64,000 nucleotides of DNA from JBBATK01 sp044228285 (GTDB taxonomy: Bacteria; Bacteroidota; Ignavibacteria; Kapaibacteriales; NICIL-2). Below are positions 26,605 through 36,084 of the stretch, piece by piece. The DNA lies in NCBI GenBank assembly GCA_044228285.1, contig JBGAVD010000004.1:372001-436000 (forward strand), in the 5' to 3' direction. Made by a program: the position numbers and the translations under genes. The notes under the pieces are model-generated. The model searched no databases. It was not told the origin of the DNA and saw only the letters and a program-made list of their open reading frames with translations. Position 1 is the stretch's first letter, and each line of letters begins with the position of its first letter.

Positions 26605-27735
26605 ATGGAAACACAACATCTCATAGAATCAGAGCAACCTATCAAGACCCAAGATTACTTCATTAACATGGGTCCGCAACACCCTTCAACACACGGTGTG
26701 TTGCGCTTGGTGTTGACGCTTGATGGCGAGATTATTAAGAAGGTAGAACCACACATCGGCTATATCCATCGGTCCATCGAAAAGATGTGCGAGAGCGATT
26801 CCTATCGCCAGATAGTGCACCTCACCGACCGCATGGATTATCTCAGTTGCCACATCAACAATGAGGCTGTGTGCCTGGCAGTTGAGAATGCCCTGCAGCT
26901 AGAGATACCAGATCGCGTTGTCGTCATCAGAACGATCATCGACGAACTCACACGATTAGCTTCACACCAATTGTGGTGGGGAGTTATGGGTATGGACTTA
27001 GGCGCCATTACTACCTTCCTCTATGGCTTTCGTGACCGCGAACAGATTACCGACATTTTCGAAGAGACCTGCGGCGCTCGCCTCACTATGAACTACAATG
27101 TTCCTGGTGGCTTGATGTTCGATATTCATCCAAACTTTCAACGACGCGTCAAGGACTTTGTAACCTACTTCAAAACCAAGCTTCCAGAGTACGACGAACT
27201 GCTAAGCGGCAATGTGATCTTCATGGAGCGAACTAAAGGGATTGGAGTGTTGACCAAAGAAGACGTGATCTCCTTTGGAGTGACAGGCCCTACAGGTCGA
27301 GCTTCTGGCTTTGAGTGTGATGTTCGTAAACGACACCCCTATGGTGCCTACAACAGAGTGCAGTTTAAAGAAATTCTGCTTGAAGAAGGTGATACATACG
27401 CGCGCTATCGCGCTCGTATCCTCGAGATGTGGGAATCACTTTCGATTATTGAACAGCTCATTGATAACATTCCTGAAGGCGAGTACTTCGCTAAAACCAA
27501 AGCAGTGATCAAGCTCCCTGTTGGTGAGTTCTACCAACGAGTAGAAACGGCGCGTGGTGACTTGGGTGTGTATATCGTGAGTGATGGTAAGAAGAGTCCG
27601 TATCGTGTGAAATTCCGCTCGCCTGGTTTCTCAACGCTATCTGCTTTGAGTAAGTGTGCGGAAGGATGCAAGATTGCCGACTTGGTTGCGATTATGTCGA
27701 CCTTTGATCTCGTATTGCCAGACATCGACAGATAG
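26605..27735 (+). CDS. nuoD: Complex I subunit NuoD
   Basis: A 376-residue subunit (49-kDa family) that lines the quinone pocket with NuoB and NuoH. Conserved segments: MGPQHPSTHGVLRLVL, PHIGYIHRSIEKM, DRMDYLSCHINNEA, LYGFRDREQI and KSPYRVKFRSPGFSTL. The ATG at 26605 lies 4 bases after nuoC; a longer frame from 26530 would overlap nuoC and adds non-conserved residues, so it is not used. Confidence 0.97.
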   Translation: METQHLIESEQPIKTQDYFINMGPQHPSTHGVLRLVLTLDGEIIKKVEPHIGYIHRSIEKMCESDSYRQIVHLTDRMDYLSCHINNEAVCLAVENALQLEIPDRVVVIRTIIDELTRLASHQLWWGVMGMDLGAITTFLYGFRDREQITDIFEETCGARLTMNYNVPGGLMFDIHPNFQRRVKDFVTYFKTKLPEYDELLSGNVIFMERTKGIGVLTKEDVISFGVTGPTGRASGFECDVRKRHPYGAYNRVQFKEILLEEGDTYARYRARILEMWESLSIIEQLIDNIPEGEYFAKTKAVIKLPVGEFYQRVETARGDLGVYIVSDGKKSPYRVKFRSPGFSTLSALSKCAEGCKIADLVAIMSTFDLVLPDIDR

Positions 27736-27767
27736 TCTGCTTTTTTCAATCGAATTGGAAACGAACG

Positions 27768-28843
27768 TGCAAGATTTCTCATCCATAACCTCGGCCATAC
27801 ACCAAAGTCTCAGCGCCAGCCTTTCTCCCACTATGACACAAGTGGTAGAAATGGTGCTTGTGGGTGTGTGCTTCCTTAGCTTCTTTGCTCTGGCAGGATT
27901 GATATTGGTGTACGTTGAACGAAAGATTTGTGCACTCTTCCAGCAGCGCTTAGGCCCAATGCGGGTAGGACCTTGGGGATTGCTTCAGTCCTTTGCCGAC
28001 TTCATCAAGTTGCTCTTCAAAGAGCCTTTGATGACGAGACAAGCTGACGGTTTCATCTTCAACCTTGCACCGTTCATCATCATCATCTCCTCATTCATGG
28101 CTATTGCCGTCATTCCTTTTGCAAAAGGATTGCAAGCATTGGACTTTGATATCGGGATCTTTTACGTGACAGCAGTTTCATCGATCGGTGTAGTAAGTAT
28201 TCTTCTTGCCGGATGGTCCAGTTCAAACAAGTATTCCTTGATTGGTGCCATACGAAGCGGAGCACAAGTGTTGAGTTATGAGATTTCCATCGGACTCTCA
28301 CTTCTCACCATCGTGATGTTTAGCGGCTCCCTTCAGTTTTCAGAGATCATTGAGAGTCAGGCGAATGGCTGGTGGATTTTCAAGGGACACTTACCAGTCT
28401 GGTTTGCCTTTGTCATCTATATCATTGCCGGCACAGCAGAAACGAATCGCGGACCTTTTGATATTGCTGAGGCTGAGTCTGAGCTTACAGCGGGCTTTCA
28501 TACCGAGTACTCAGGTATCAAGTTCTCGTTCTTCTTTTTGGCTGAGTACATCAACATGTTTATCATTTCTGCAATCGCAGCAACCGTATTCTTAGGAGGC
28601 TGGATGCCCTTCCATATTGGCGGTTGGCAAGCCTTTAACGGCATCATGGATATGGTGCCGCCGATTGTTTGGTTCTTTGCAAAAGTGAGCTTTATCATTT
28701 TCATGATGATGTGGTTTCGTTGGACATTCCCGCGCCTTCGTATCGACCAATTGCTTACGCTGGAATGGAAGTATTTGATGCCGCTGAGCATTATCAATAT
28801 GGTGTTGACGGCTTTCATTGTGGTAAGTCGTTGGCACTTCTAA
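27768..28843 (+). CDS. nuoH: Complex I subunit NuoH
   Basis: About 358 residues from GTG 27768; a membrane subunit with eight segments at the junction of the two arms that forms part of the quinone tunnel. Conserved: YVERKICALFQQRLGPMRVG, LLQSFADFIKLLFKE, AETNRGPFDIAEAESELTAG (the TNR-PFD-E signature) and WFRWTFPRLRIDQL. GTG 27768 follows GGAAAC by four bases and gives an N-terminus like relatives in this phylum; ATG 27833 would still leave a complete core. Confidence 0.93.
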
Positions 28844-28918
28844 GTGACGGTCGTGTTCGTTCGCGCTGAAGTGACAGCCGTAGGCTGGCACGTAGTAAAC
28901 ATCAATTGACGAAGAATT

Positions 28919-29413
28919 ATGAACGAAGTCAGTGAATACATACGCGATATAGTAGGGGGGCTGAAGTCCTTGGTTAAGGGCATGAAAGTCACCGGACATT
29001 ATGTTACGCACCCAAGTGAGATTGTTACTCAACAGTACCCTGAGAACCGAGAAACGCTTCAGATGATGGATCGTTTTCGCGGAGAAGTTGTGCTCTTGCA
29101 TGATGAGAACAACGAGCATAAGTGTACGGGTTGTTCCGCTTGTGAGCTAGCCTGCCCAAATGGCACCATTCGTATTGTGTCTGACCAAATCGTACTGGAA
29201 AACAATAAGAAGCAGAAGATCATTGACACCTTCGTGTACAATCTTGCGATGTGTACCTTCTGTAATCTGTGCATAAAGGCTTGTCCGACGGATGCTATTG
29301 TTATGTCTCAAGACTTCGAGCACGCAACCTTCGACCGAGTAGATCTTATCAAGATCCTGAACAAGCCTGGATCGAAAATCATGGAGGGCGTCGAAGAGAA
29401 ATCGACTGATTAA
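28919..29413 (+). CDS. nuoI: Complex I subunit NuoI
   Basis: A 164-residue subunit with two [4Fe-4S] clusters (N6a, N6b). The ligands are C69, C72, C75, C79 and C112, C115, C118, C122 (CTGCSACELACP, CTFCNLCIKACP). Since no NuoEFG genes exist nearby, this and NuoB hold the only iron-sulfur clusters encoded by the operon. It starts 75 bases after nuoH and its stop is one base before nuoJ. Confidence 0.95.
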   Translation: MNEVSEYIRDIVGGLKSLVKGMKVTGHYVTHPSEIVTQQYPENRETLQMMDRFRGEVVLLHDENNEHKCTGCSACELACPNGTIRIVSDQIVLENNKKQKIIDTFVYNLAMCTFCNLCIKACPTDAIVMSQDFEHATFDRVDLIKILNKPGSKIMEGVEEKSTD

Positions 29414-29414
29414 T

Positions 29415-29921
29415 ATGAAGCCTGTTCTATTCTACATCATGGCTGCGGTCATCCTTATCTGCTCCGTGCTAACGGTGACGAGCACGAGGATTCTTCGCGC
29501 TGCGGTTTACCTACTGTTTGTTTTGATTGCTACCTCGGGGGTGTATTTCCTCATGGACTACAACTTCCTGGCTGCTTCACAATTGACTCTTTATGCGGGC
29601 GGTATTATCGTCCTGATCATTTTCTCAGTGATGCTTACCAGTAGCGCCGGCGAACGTCAAGCACCGGTAGGCAAGTTTAAAGCTAGTCTGAGTGCACTTG
29701 CTGTCGCAGTCGGTGCCTTATGTTGCTTAAACACGTTTCTTGCCTATCAGGCTTTTCCTGCCCGAACACTTGCGCTTGACTCCACGGTGAAGTCTATTGG
29801 TACGGCTCTCGTATCGATGGGAGAGAATGGCTACATGCTTCCATTTGAAGTCATCAGTTTGTTGTTGCTTGCAGCGATGATCGCTGCGATTATTATAGCA
29901 CGGAGGGACATCGAGTCATAA
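29415..29921 (+). CDS. nuoJ: Complex I subunit NuoJ
   Basis: A 168-residue membrane subunit with five hydrophobic segments. The LTLYAGGIIVLIIFSVML stretch is the conserved TM3 with its pi-bulge region. It starts one base after the nuoI stop and ends three bases before nuoK. Confidence 0.93.
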   Translation: MKPVLFYIMAAVILICSVLTVTSTRILRAAVYLLFVLIATSGVYFLMDYNFLAASQLTLYAGGIIVLIIFSVMLTSSAGERQAPVGKFKASLSALAVAVGALCCLNTFLAYQAFPARTLALDSTVKSIGTALVSMGENGYMLPFEVISLLLLAAMIAAIIIARRDIES

Positions 29922-29924
29922 GCT

Positions 29925-30242
29925 ATGTTTCAAGACATTCCATTAGCACATGTGATCATCGTCAGCACACTTATGTTTTTCATTGGTGTGTACGGCTTCA
30001 TGACGCGCAAGAATCTGTTCGCGATTTTGATGTCGACCGAGTTAGTCCTTAACGCGGTTGCTCTCAACTTCGTCGCCTTCAACTACTATCTCTATCCCGA
30101 TAAGATGCAAGGTCTGTTCTTTGCTCTTTTCATTATTGGTATTGCTGCGGCTGAAGCTGCAGTTGCAATTGCGATCATTGTTGCGATTTATAAAAACTTC
30201 CAATCCGTGAATGTTGAGGAAGTAAGTCAAATGAAAAACTGA
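29925..30242 (+). CDS. nuoK: Complex I subunit NuoK
   Basis: A 105-residue membrane subunit with three segments. The two proton-path glutamates are visible in LMSTELVLNAVALNFVAF and GIAAAEAAVAIAIIVAIYK. Normal length. It starts three bases after nuoJ. Confidence 0.95.
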   Translation: MFQDIPLAHVIIVSTLMFFIGVYGFMTRKNLFAILMSTELVLNAVALNFVAFNYYLYPDKMQGLFFALFIIGIAAAEAAVAIAIIVAIYKNFQSVNVEEVSQMKN

Positions 30243-30308
30243 TGTGGTGCTCGGCTCTGTTTTTTCTCGTGATTCGCTGCGCTTGTTGATTCTCAATATG
30301 ACAAAACG

Positions 30309-32225
30309 ATGGATTATTCAATAACAATCTGGATTCTGATCATACCCTTTCTCAGCTTCGTGCTGACAGGTTTGGCTGGATCACGTATGAAGCCATTGGT
30401 CTCAGGGATCATTGGAACCGGGAGCATGTTTGTTGCTTTCGTGTTGTCCATTCTCACTGCGAACAGCTACTTCTTCCACAGTGCCAAGGTAGAGAACGCC
30501 TTTGCGAGTATCACCGCATTCAATATGGTGTGGCTGCGATTCAATGAGACTTTGCATATCGACATTGGTGTTTTGCTCGATCCTATCTCCGTAATGATGC
30601 TCGTTGTCATCACAACCGTTTCGTTGATGGTGCATCTCTATAGTATTGGATACATGAAAGGCGATCCGGGCTTTGCTCGTTTCTATGCCTTTCTATCGCT
30701 CTTTAGTTTTTCGATGCTTGGTTTAGTAGTTGCCACCAACATCTTCCAGATGTATATGTTTTGGGAGTTGGTGGGAGTATCGTCATACTTGCTGATCGGT
30801 TACTATTACGACAAACCATCCGCAGTTGCGGCCTCGAAGAAGGCATTCATTGTCACCCGATTTGCTGATTTAGGATTTCTGCTCGGCATTCTGTTGCTAT
30901 CGTACATGACCGGCACCTTCGACTTCCTTACGATTACTGATCCGAAGGGTATGTTGATTAGTCAGGGACCAGGTGCGATGTTCATGGGTTGTTCGTTGAC
31001 AACCTGGGCAGTCGTTCTCATCTTCATGGGAGGAGCAGGGAAGTCGGCAATGTTCCCATTGCATATCTGGTTGCCAGATGCAATGGAAGGTCCTACTCCC
31101 GTCTCCGCTTTGATCCATGCGGCGACCATGGTTGTTGCAGGTGTCTATTTGGTAGCACGTCTCTTTTCCGTCTTCGCACTTTCTGCGCCTGGCGCGCTTG
31201 ATGTGGTTGCCTGGGTTGGAGCAATCAGCTCACTGTTTGCAGCAGTCATCGCGTGCACGCAAACAGATATCAAGAGGGTTCTTGCCTATAGCACGATGTC
31301 GCAGATTGGCTATATGATGCTAGCGCTTGGAGTCTCGGGTTACGGTGCTGAACATGGCTTAGGCTACATGGCCTCCATGTTTCACTTGTTCACCCATGCA
31401 ATGTTCAAAGCTCTGCTCTTTCTTGGTGCTGGAGCCGTGATACACGCTGTTCATAGCAATGAGATGGGAGATATGGGAGGTTTGCGTAAGTATCTACCTA
31501 TCACACACCTGACGTTTCTTGTTGCCTGTTTGGCAATCGCTGGCATACCACCTTTTGCAGGCTTCTTCTCGAAGGATGAGATTCTTGTTGCGGCTTTTGA
31601 GCACAGCAAGGTTCTCTTTGCAATAGAGTATCTGGTTGCAGGGCTTACGGCATTTTACATGTTCCGACTCTACTACAACATTTTCTGGTCAGAAGAACCC
31701 CATTACCATCACGCACCTCACGAAGCACCAGCTATAATGACTGGTCCGCTTTTGTTCCTGGCAGCAGCCTCGGCATGTGTCGGCTTCTTGCCGTTCAGCG
31801 AGTTGGTAACCAGTGATCGCATGGCCTTTGAAGCACACATGCATTGGAATATTGCAATTGCTTCCGTTGCGGTCGCTGTCATCGGAATCGCTATAGCAAC
31901 TGTACTTTATAGAAAGAAGAGCGGCACGCCTGATTCGATTGCAAACAGTTTGCAAGGAATATACACGGCTGCGTATAGGAAGTTTTACATCGACGAAATC
32001 TATGTTTTTGTGACTAAGCAGATCATCTTTCGTCGTGTTGCCGAGCCTATTGCCTGGTTTGACAGAAATGTCATTGATGGTTCAATGAATGGAATTGCGT
32101 TCACAACGAATCTGCTTGCTGAGCGCATCAAGTGGTTTCAATCTGGTCAGATGCAATGGTATGCTTTCGTGTTTGTTTGTGCAGCCATTGGTTTTGTGCT
32201 CCTTTTCTTGTCCGTTCATTACTAG
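30309..32225 (+). CDS. nuoL: Complex I subunit NuoL
   Basis: A 638-residue antiporter-like pumping subunit. Key residues are in place: Glu in MFWELVGVSSYLLIGYYY (TM5), Lys in AGKSAMFPLHIWLPDAMEGP (TM7) and Lys in HAMFKALLFLGAGAVIH. The C-terminus carries the long lateral helix and final membrane segment, somewhat short compared with E. coli. It lies 66 bases after nuoK. Confidence 0.96.
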   Translation: MDYSITIWILIIPFLSFVLTGLAGSRMKPLVSGIIGTGSMFVAFVLSILTANSYFFHSAKVENAFASITAFNMVWLRFNETLHIDIGVLLDPISVMMLVVITTVSLMVHLYSIGYMKGDPGFARFYAFLSLFSFSMLGLVVATNIFQMYMFWELVGVSSYLLIGYYYDKPSAVAASKKAFIVTRFADLGFLLGILLLSYMTGTFDFLTITDPKGMLISQGPGAMFMGCSLTTWAVVLIFMGGAGKSAMFPLHIWLPDAMEGPTPVSALIHAATMVVAGVYLVARLFSVFALSAPGALDVVAWVGAISSLFAAVIACTQTDIKRVLAYSTMSQIGYMMLALGVSGYGAEHGLGYMASMFHLFTHAMFKALLFLGAGAVIHAVHSNEMGDMGGLRKYLPITHLTFLVACLAIAGIPPFAGFFSKDEILVAAFEHSKVLFAIEYLVAGLTAFYMFRLYYNIFWSEEPHYHHAPHEAPAIMTGPLLFLAAASACVGFLPFSELVTSDRMAFEAHMHWNIAIASVAVAVIGIAIATVLYRKKSGTPDSIANSLQGIYTAAYRKFYIDEIYVFVTKQIIFRRVAEPIAWFDRNVIDGSMNGIAFTTNLLAERIKWFQSGQMQWYAFVFVCAAIGFVLLFLSVHY

Positions 32226-32263
32226 TTGTTGTTGGTTGGGTTGACTGATCATTCTTGAAACGT

Positions 32264-33754
32264 ATGGATATCCTATCACTTTTTGTACTCGTTCCTCTGC
32301 TTACAGTCATGGCACTCTTGTGGTGCAAAGACTACAAGCAGGTGCGTATGGTCTCTGCTGTTGGCATGAGCATCCAGCTGTTACAATCTATAGCCCTTGT
32401 CTTCAGCTATCTATCAGCCAAAGCTAGTGACGGCTTTAGTGAGGTGCTCTTCAAGCAGAGTTATCTCTGGTTCTCCAGTTTGCATATCTACTACAGCGTC
32501 GGTGTCGATGGGATCTCTGTCGCACTTATTCTATTGACGAGTATTGTGGTCTTTGCTGGAGTGTTTGCTTCGTGGGAGGTAGAATTCCAAGCAAAAGAGT
32601 TCTTTATCTCTCTGATTCTGTTGTCGAGCGGAGTGTATGGCTTCTTCATCTCTCTTGATCTCTTCACCATGTTTCTCTTTTACGAGATCGCGGTTATTCC
32701 AATGTACTTGCTTATCGGTATTTGGGGAAGTGGTCCAAAAGAGTACTCGGCAATGAAGTTAACGCTGATGCTTATGGGTGGCTCTGCGCTGCTCCTTGCT
32801 GGCTTGTTGGGTATTGCCTTTAGTGCTAGTGCGCAGATCGGACACTTCACTTTCAATCTTGATGAGATTGCTCTGCAGCACATACCGATTCAGGATCAGC
32901 TTTTGTTTTTTCCTTTGACTTTCATCGGCTTCGGAGTACTTGGAGCTATGTTTCCCTTTCATACGTGGTCGCCCGATGGACACGCTTCTGCACCAACTGC
33001 GGTATCAATGCTTCACGCAGGCGTACTCATGAAGTTAGGTGGATACGGCTGTTTTAGAGTTGCCATTTGTTTGCTGCCAGATGCAGCACGAGAATTGTCA
33101 TGGATCTTTATCATTCTCACTGCGCTGAGCGTTATGTATGGCGCGTTAGGCGCAGTTGTTCAGAAAGACCTTAAGTACATCAACGCCTATTCCTCAGTTA
33201 GTCACTGCGGATTGGTGTTGTTTGGTTTGCTCATGTTCAATCGTGCAGCAATGACTGGTGCGATTTTGCAGATGGTATCTCACGGCTTGATGTGTGCTCT
33301 GTTCTTCGGTTTGATTGGGATGATTTATGGTCGTACGCATACGCGTATGATCGACAAGATGGGCGGTTTGATGAAAGTGATGCCATTCCTTTCAGTAGCC
33401 TATGTGATCTGCGGTATGGCTTCGCTCGGATTGCCGGGGCTTAGCGGCTTTGTCGCTGAGATGGGCATCTTCGTTGGTGCGTTTGAGCATGTCGACACTT
33501 TTCACCGTGTCGCAATCATCCTTGCGGTCTCATCTATCGTTGCAACGGCAGTGTATATACTCCGTGCAGTAGCGCAGATGTTGTTGGGTCCAGTAGGTGA
33601 TGTGCATTTCAACGAGCTGAGTGATGCGAAGTGGCAAGAAAAACTCACGGTGGTTACTCTCTTAGTTGCCATCATAGGAATGGGTATGGCACCTTTCTGG
33701 TTGTCTGAAATGATTGGCAGTAGCGTCCAACAGGTATTAACGAAACTTCAATAG
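32264..33754 (+). CDS. nuoM: Complex I subunit NuoM (operon copy, lacks the TM7 lysine)
   Basis: A 496-residue antiporter-like subunit from the ATG at 32264 (a TTG at 32255 is less likely). The TM5 Glu (LFYEIAVIPMYLLIGIWG) and the TM8 Lys (LHAGVLMKLGGYG) are present. The TM7 segment reads FIGFGVLGAMFPFHTWSPDGHASAPT: the lysine found in most NuoM as IKVPMFPFHTW is a leucine here. The second copy at 41263 keeps it. The pairing of a Lys-less NuoM with the other pumping subunits may change stoichiometry or coupling (inference). Confidence 0.93.
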   Translation: MDILSLFVLVPLLTVMALLWCKDYKQVRMVSAVGMSIQLLQSIALVFSYLSAKASDGFSEVLFKQSYLWFSSLHIYYSVGVDGISVALILLTSIVVFAGVFASWEVEFQAKEFFISLILLSSGVYGFFISLDLFTMFLFYEIAVIPMYLLIGIWGSGPKEYSAMKLTLMLMGGSALLLAGLLGIAFSASAQIGHFTFNLDEIALQHIPIQDQLLFFPLTFIGFGVLGAMFPFHTWSPDGHASAPTAVSMLHAGVLMKLGGYGCFRVAICLLPDAARELSWIFIILTALSVMYGALGAVVQKDLKYINAYSSVSHCGLVLFGLLMFNRAAMTGAILQMVSHGLMCALFFGLIGMIYGRTHTRMIDKMGGLMKVMPFLSVAYVICGMASLGLPGLSGFVAEMGIFVGAFEHVDTFHRVAIILAVSSIVATAVYILRAVAQMLLGPVGDVHFNELSDAKWQEKLTVVTLLVAIIGMGMAPFWLSEMIGSSVQQVLTKLQ

Positions 33755-33763
33755 AGCACAACT

Positions 33764-35185
33764 ATGGTGTGGACTGATCTCATTGCGATGCGAAATGAAT
33801 TGCTGCTCACGATAGCCGCCTTCGTTTTGTTGTGTGCAGAGTTGTTCTTCAAGGAAGAGCAGCGGAAGCATATCGTTCGACTGGCAATTGTTGTTTTTGG
33901 GCTGATAAGTCTTTGTGGCTTTTTTGCAATGCCAACTGTCGTCCTCTTTGGTGGAATGTTCCAAAGCAATCCCATGATTGCCATGATGAAGAACATTCTC
34001 AACATTGCGACGCTTATTGTCTTAATGCAGTCCACAGATTGGTTAGCGAAGAAAGAGAATAGCGATAAGTCGACCGAGTATATTGTCTTGATGTTCAGTA
34101 CCCTTATCGGAATGGACTTCATGATATCCGCTGGGCACTTCTTGATGTTCACTTTGGGTTTGGAACTCGCAACGATTCCTATCGCCGCTTTGGCAGCCTT
34201 TCAAAAACATGAGAGCAGATCGTCGGAAGCCGGTATCAAACTCATCCTCCTTGCAGCACTTTCATCTGGCGTCAGCATGTTCGGATTGTCGATACTCTAC
34301 GGATGTTTTGGCTCTCTGTATTTCGCTGATCTCGCTAATCAGATGAATGGTAGTTCGTTGGCTATGCTCGGTTTTATATTCTTCGTGACTGGTTTAGCCT
34401 TCAAGATTTCGCTAGTACCTTTCCACCTGTGGACGGCCGACGTCTACGAAGGGGCTCCGATTAATATCAGCTCCTATCTCTCTGTTGTATCTAAAGGTGC
34501 CGCCGTTTTCATTTTGGTGATCACCTTGTTCACCGTCTTCAAAAGCGTGGCATCCTTGTGGTTGCCTATGATGAACATCATGGCTGTGCTTACCATGACT
34601 ATTGGTAATCTGTTTGCGATACGACAACAAAACCTGAAGCGTTTTCTTGCGTTTTCATCCGTAGCGCAGGCGGGCTTTCTGATGCTTGGTGTTGTCAGTG
34701 GATCACAGATTGGGATGAGCTCGATTGTCTACTTCGTGCTCGTCTATGTCTTCTCAAATCTCGGTGCATTCGGTGTGGTCTCTTCGATTTCTAATCAGTA
34801 TCAGAAGGAGAACATTGACGACTACAATGGACTCTACAAGACCAATCCAATGCTCAGCTTGACGCTGATGTTGTCGCTCTTTTCATTGGCAGGCATTCCG
34901 CCAGCTGCTGGCTTTTTTGGCAAGCTCTTCTTGTTTGCCTCTGTAGCTCAAAAGGGATACTATACCTTGCTCATCATTGCAACCGTGAATGCAACGATCT
35001 CGTTGTATTACTATCTTTTGGTGGTTAAGGCAATGTTCATTGTTCCAAACGACAATGCAATGGCACCGTTTCGCAATAACGTCTGGACGCGATCTGCATT
35101 AGTACTTTGCGTCGTCGGCATACTCGTTGTTGGTTTTGCCAGTGTGATTTACGATAGCATCTATTCTCTCAGCACAGGAATCTAA
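33764..35185 (+). CDS. nuoN: Complex I subunit NuoN (operon copy)
   Basis: A 473-residue antiporter-like subunit. The TM5 Glu (TLGLELATIPIAAL), TM7 Lys (LAFKISLVPFHLWTADVYEGAP) and TM8 Lys (VVSKGAAVF) are all present. C-terminal AGIPPAAGFFGKLFLF is conserved. It starts 9 bases after nuoM and its stop is one base before the proline-rich orphan. Confidence 0.95.
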   Translation: MVWTDLIAMRNELLLTIAAFVLLCAELFFKEEQRKHIVRLAIVVFGLISLCGFFAMPTVVLFGGMFQSNPMIAMMKNILNIATLIVLMQSTDWLAKKENSDKSTEYIVLMFSTLIGMDFMISAGHFLMFTLGLELATIPIAALAAFQKHESRSSEAGIKLILLAALSSGVSMFGLSILYGCFGSLYFADLANQMNGSSLAMLGFIFFVTGLAFKISLVPFHLWTADVYEGAPINISSYLSVVSKGAAVFILVITLFTVFKSVASLWLPMMNIMAVLTMTIGNLFAIRQQNLKRFLAFSSVAQAGFLMLGVVSGSQIGMSSIVYFVLVYVFSNLGAFGVVSSISNQYQKENIDDYNGLYKTNPMLSLTLMLSLFSLAGIPPAAGFFGKLFLFASVAQKGYYTLLIIATVNATISLYYYLLVVKAMFIVPNDNAMAPFRNNVWTRSALVLCVVGILVVGFASVIYDSIYSLSTGI

Positions 35186-35186
35186 T

Positions 35187-35579
35187 ATGACAATCAGCGG
35201 AAAACACACAGTCGAGGCGCTCAATGGAGTTCGCTGCGTTCTTCTGGAGAAGGATGTGTCGGCTGAGAGAGCTGCATTTATCAAAGCTGTGCTCGAGCAC
35301 AACGGCTACCATGTGCAAGTTCAGAAGATCGTGCCACCGCCACCGAAAGCTCCTAAGGTTGACCCCAATGCGGATCCAAATGCGCCACCACCACCTCCGC
35401 CTCCGCCACCGCCCGTGGTTCCCGAGACATTCAAGGTCGGTGTTACTGATCTCAGTTTCGTGCTCTCAGTAATGGTGTACACGCGGCGTTTGCGCACGCT
35501 CGATAATCAAGTCCTTCTTCCAACATACTGGACTCAAGAGGACCCTGCTTTTAAAAGCTGGTATTGGCTGCACCACTAG
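35187..35579 (+). CDS. Proline-rich orphan at the end of the nuo operon
   Basis: A 130-residue protein I do not recognise. Residues 1-48 look like a small folded domain (LNGVRCVLLEKDVSAERAAF, IKAVLEHNGYHVQVQKI). Residues 49-78 are a linker with PPPPKAP and then ten consecutive prolines. Residues 80-130 form a second small region (FKVGVTDLSFVLSVMVYTRRLR) ending in Trp-rich sequence. The ten-proline run should stall ribosomes and need EF-P. The start lies one base after the nuoN stop, so it is coupled to complex I expression and may be an assembly or accessory factor (inference). Confidence 0.65.
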   Translation: MTISGKHTVEALNGVRCVLLEKDVSAERAAFIKAVLEHNGYHVQVQKIVPPPPKAPKVDPNADPNAPPPPPPPPPPVVPETFKVGVTDLSFVLSVMVYTRRLRTLDNQVLLPTYWTQEDPAFKSWYWLHH

Positions 35580-35835
35580 CATTGTCTGCGCTTTGCCGTC
35601 TCTGAATTCTCAGGGCGAAAGATTTACTACATGTCAATAACAACACTTTACTCTGTTGCTTTGCAACAAGGGTGTCTAGTTACGCCCATTACAATGTTCG
35701 CAATGTTGGTTTGGGTCCTAAGCAGCATGCAATGAATCCGGCTCGAGCATACTCCGAGATCACTAGAGAAGTTATGCGCTGCTCATTTCTGTCTAGAAGT
35801 CGGAATAGTAGGCAAGAGCAGTTTGGAGGAAGTAG
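35580..35835. other. Intergenic region after the nuo operon
   Basis: About 255 bases before the tRNA-Ser terminator. No clear terminator for the nuo operon was found. A plus-strand frame (35672-36019) runs antisense through tRNA-Ser and is not a gene. Confidence 0.4.
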
Positions 35836-35864
35836 AAACGAAAAACGCCTCATAGAGAGGCGTT
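35836..35864 (-). terminator. Terminator after tRNA-Ser
   Basis: On the minus strand an 8-bp stem AACGCCTC/GAGGCGTT (35864-35857 with 35851-35844) followed by TTTTTCGTTT, 11 bases after the tRNA. Confidence 0.75.
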
Positions 35865-35875
35865 TGAAAGAGGAG

Positions 35876-35957
35876 CGGAGGGCGAGGGACTCGAACCCCC
35901 ACAGGCGTGAGCCCGGCAGTTTTCAAGACTGCTGCAATACCATTATGCGAGCCCTCC
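35876..35957 (-). tRNA. tRNA-Ser (anticodon UGA)
   Basis: An 82-base class II tRNA on the minus strand. The acceptor GGAGGGC pairs with GCCCTCC and the discriminator is G. The anticodon stem-loop is GCAGT-CTTGAAA-ACTGC, anticodon TGA, reading UCN codons. The long variable arm (CGGGCTCACGCCTG region) confirms serine. The T-arm GGGGGTTCGAGTCCCTC is standard. CCA is not encoded, unlike tRNA-Met in the same window. Confidence 0.93.
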
Positions 35958-36084
35958 GGCTGAAACTTCAATTGTCTTGCGAAAGCCACAAATACTCTTC
36001 AAAAGCGAGACATTTGTAACGACATCGTTTAGAAGCTCAATTTTCGCAGCCGCGAAATTGCATCGAAAAAACGAATTAGGCAAC

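Noticed and set aside
35672..36019. Plus-strand frame of 115 codons
   Set aside because: It is antisense to tRNA-Ser and its terminator.
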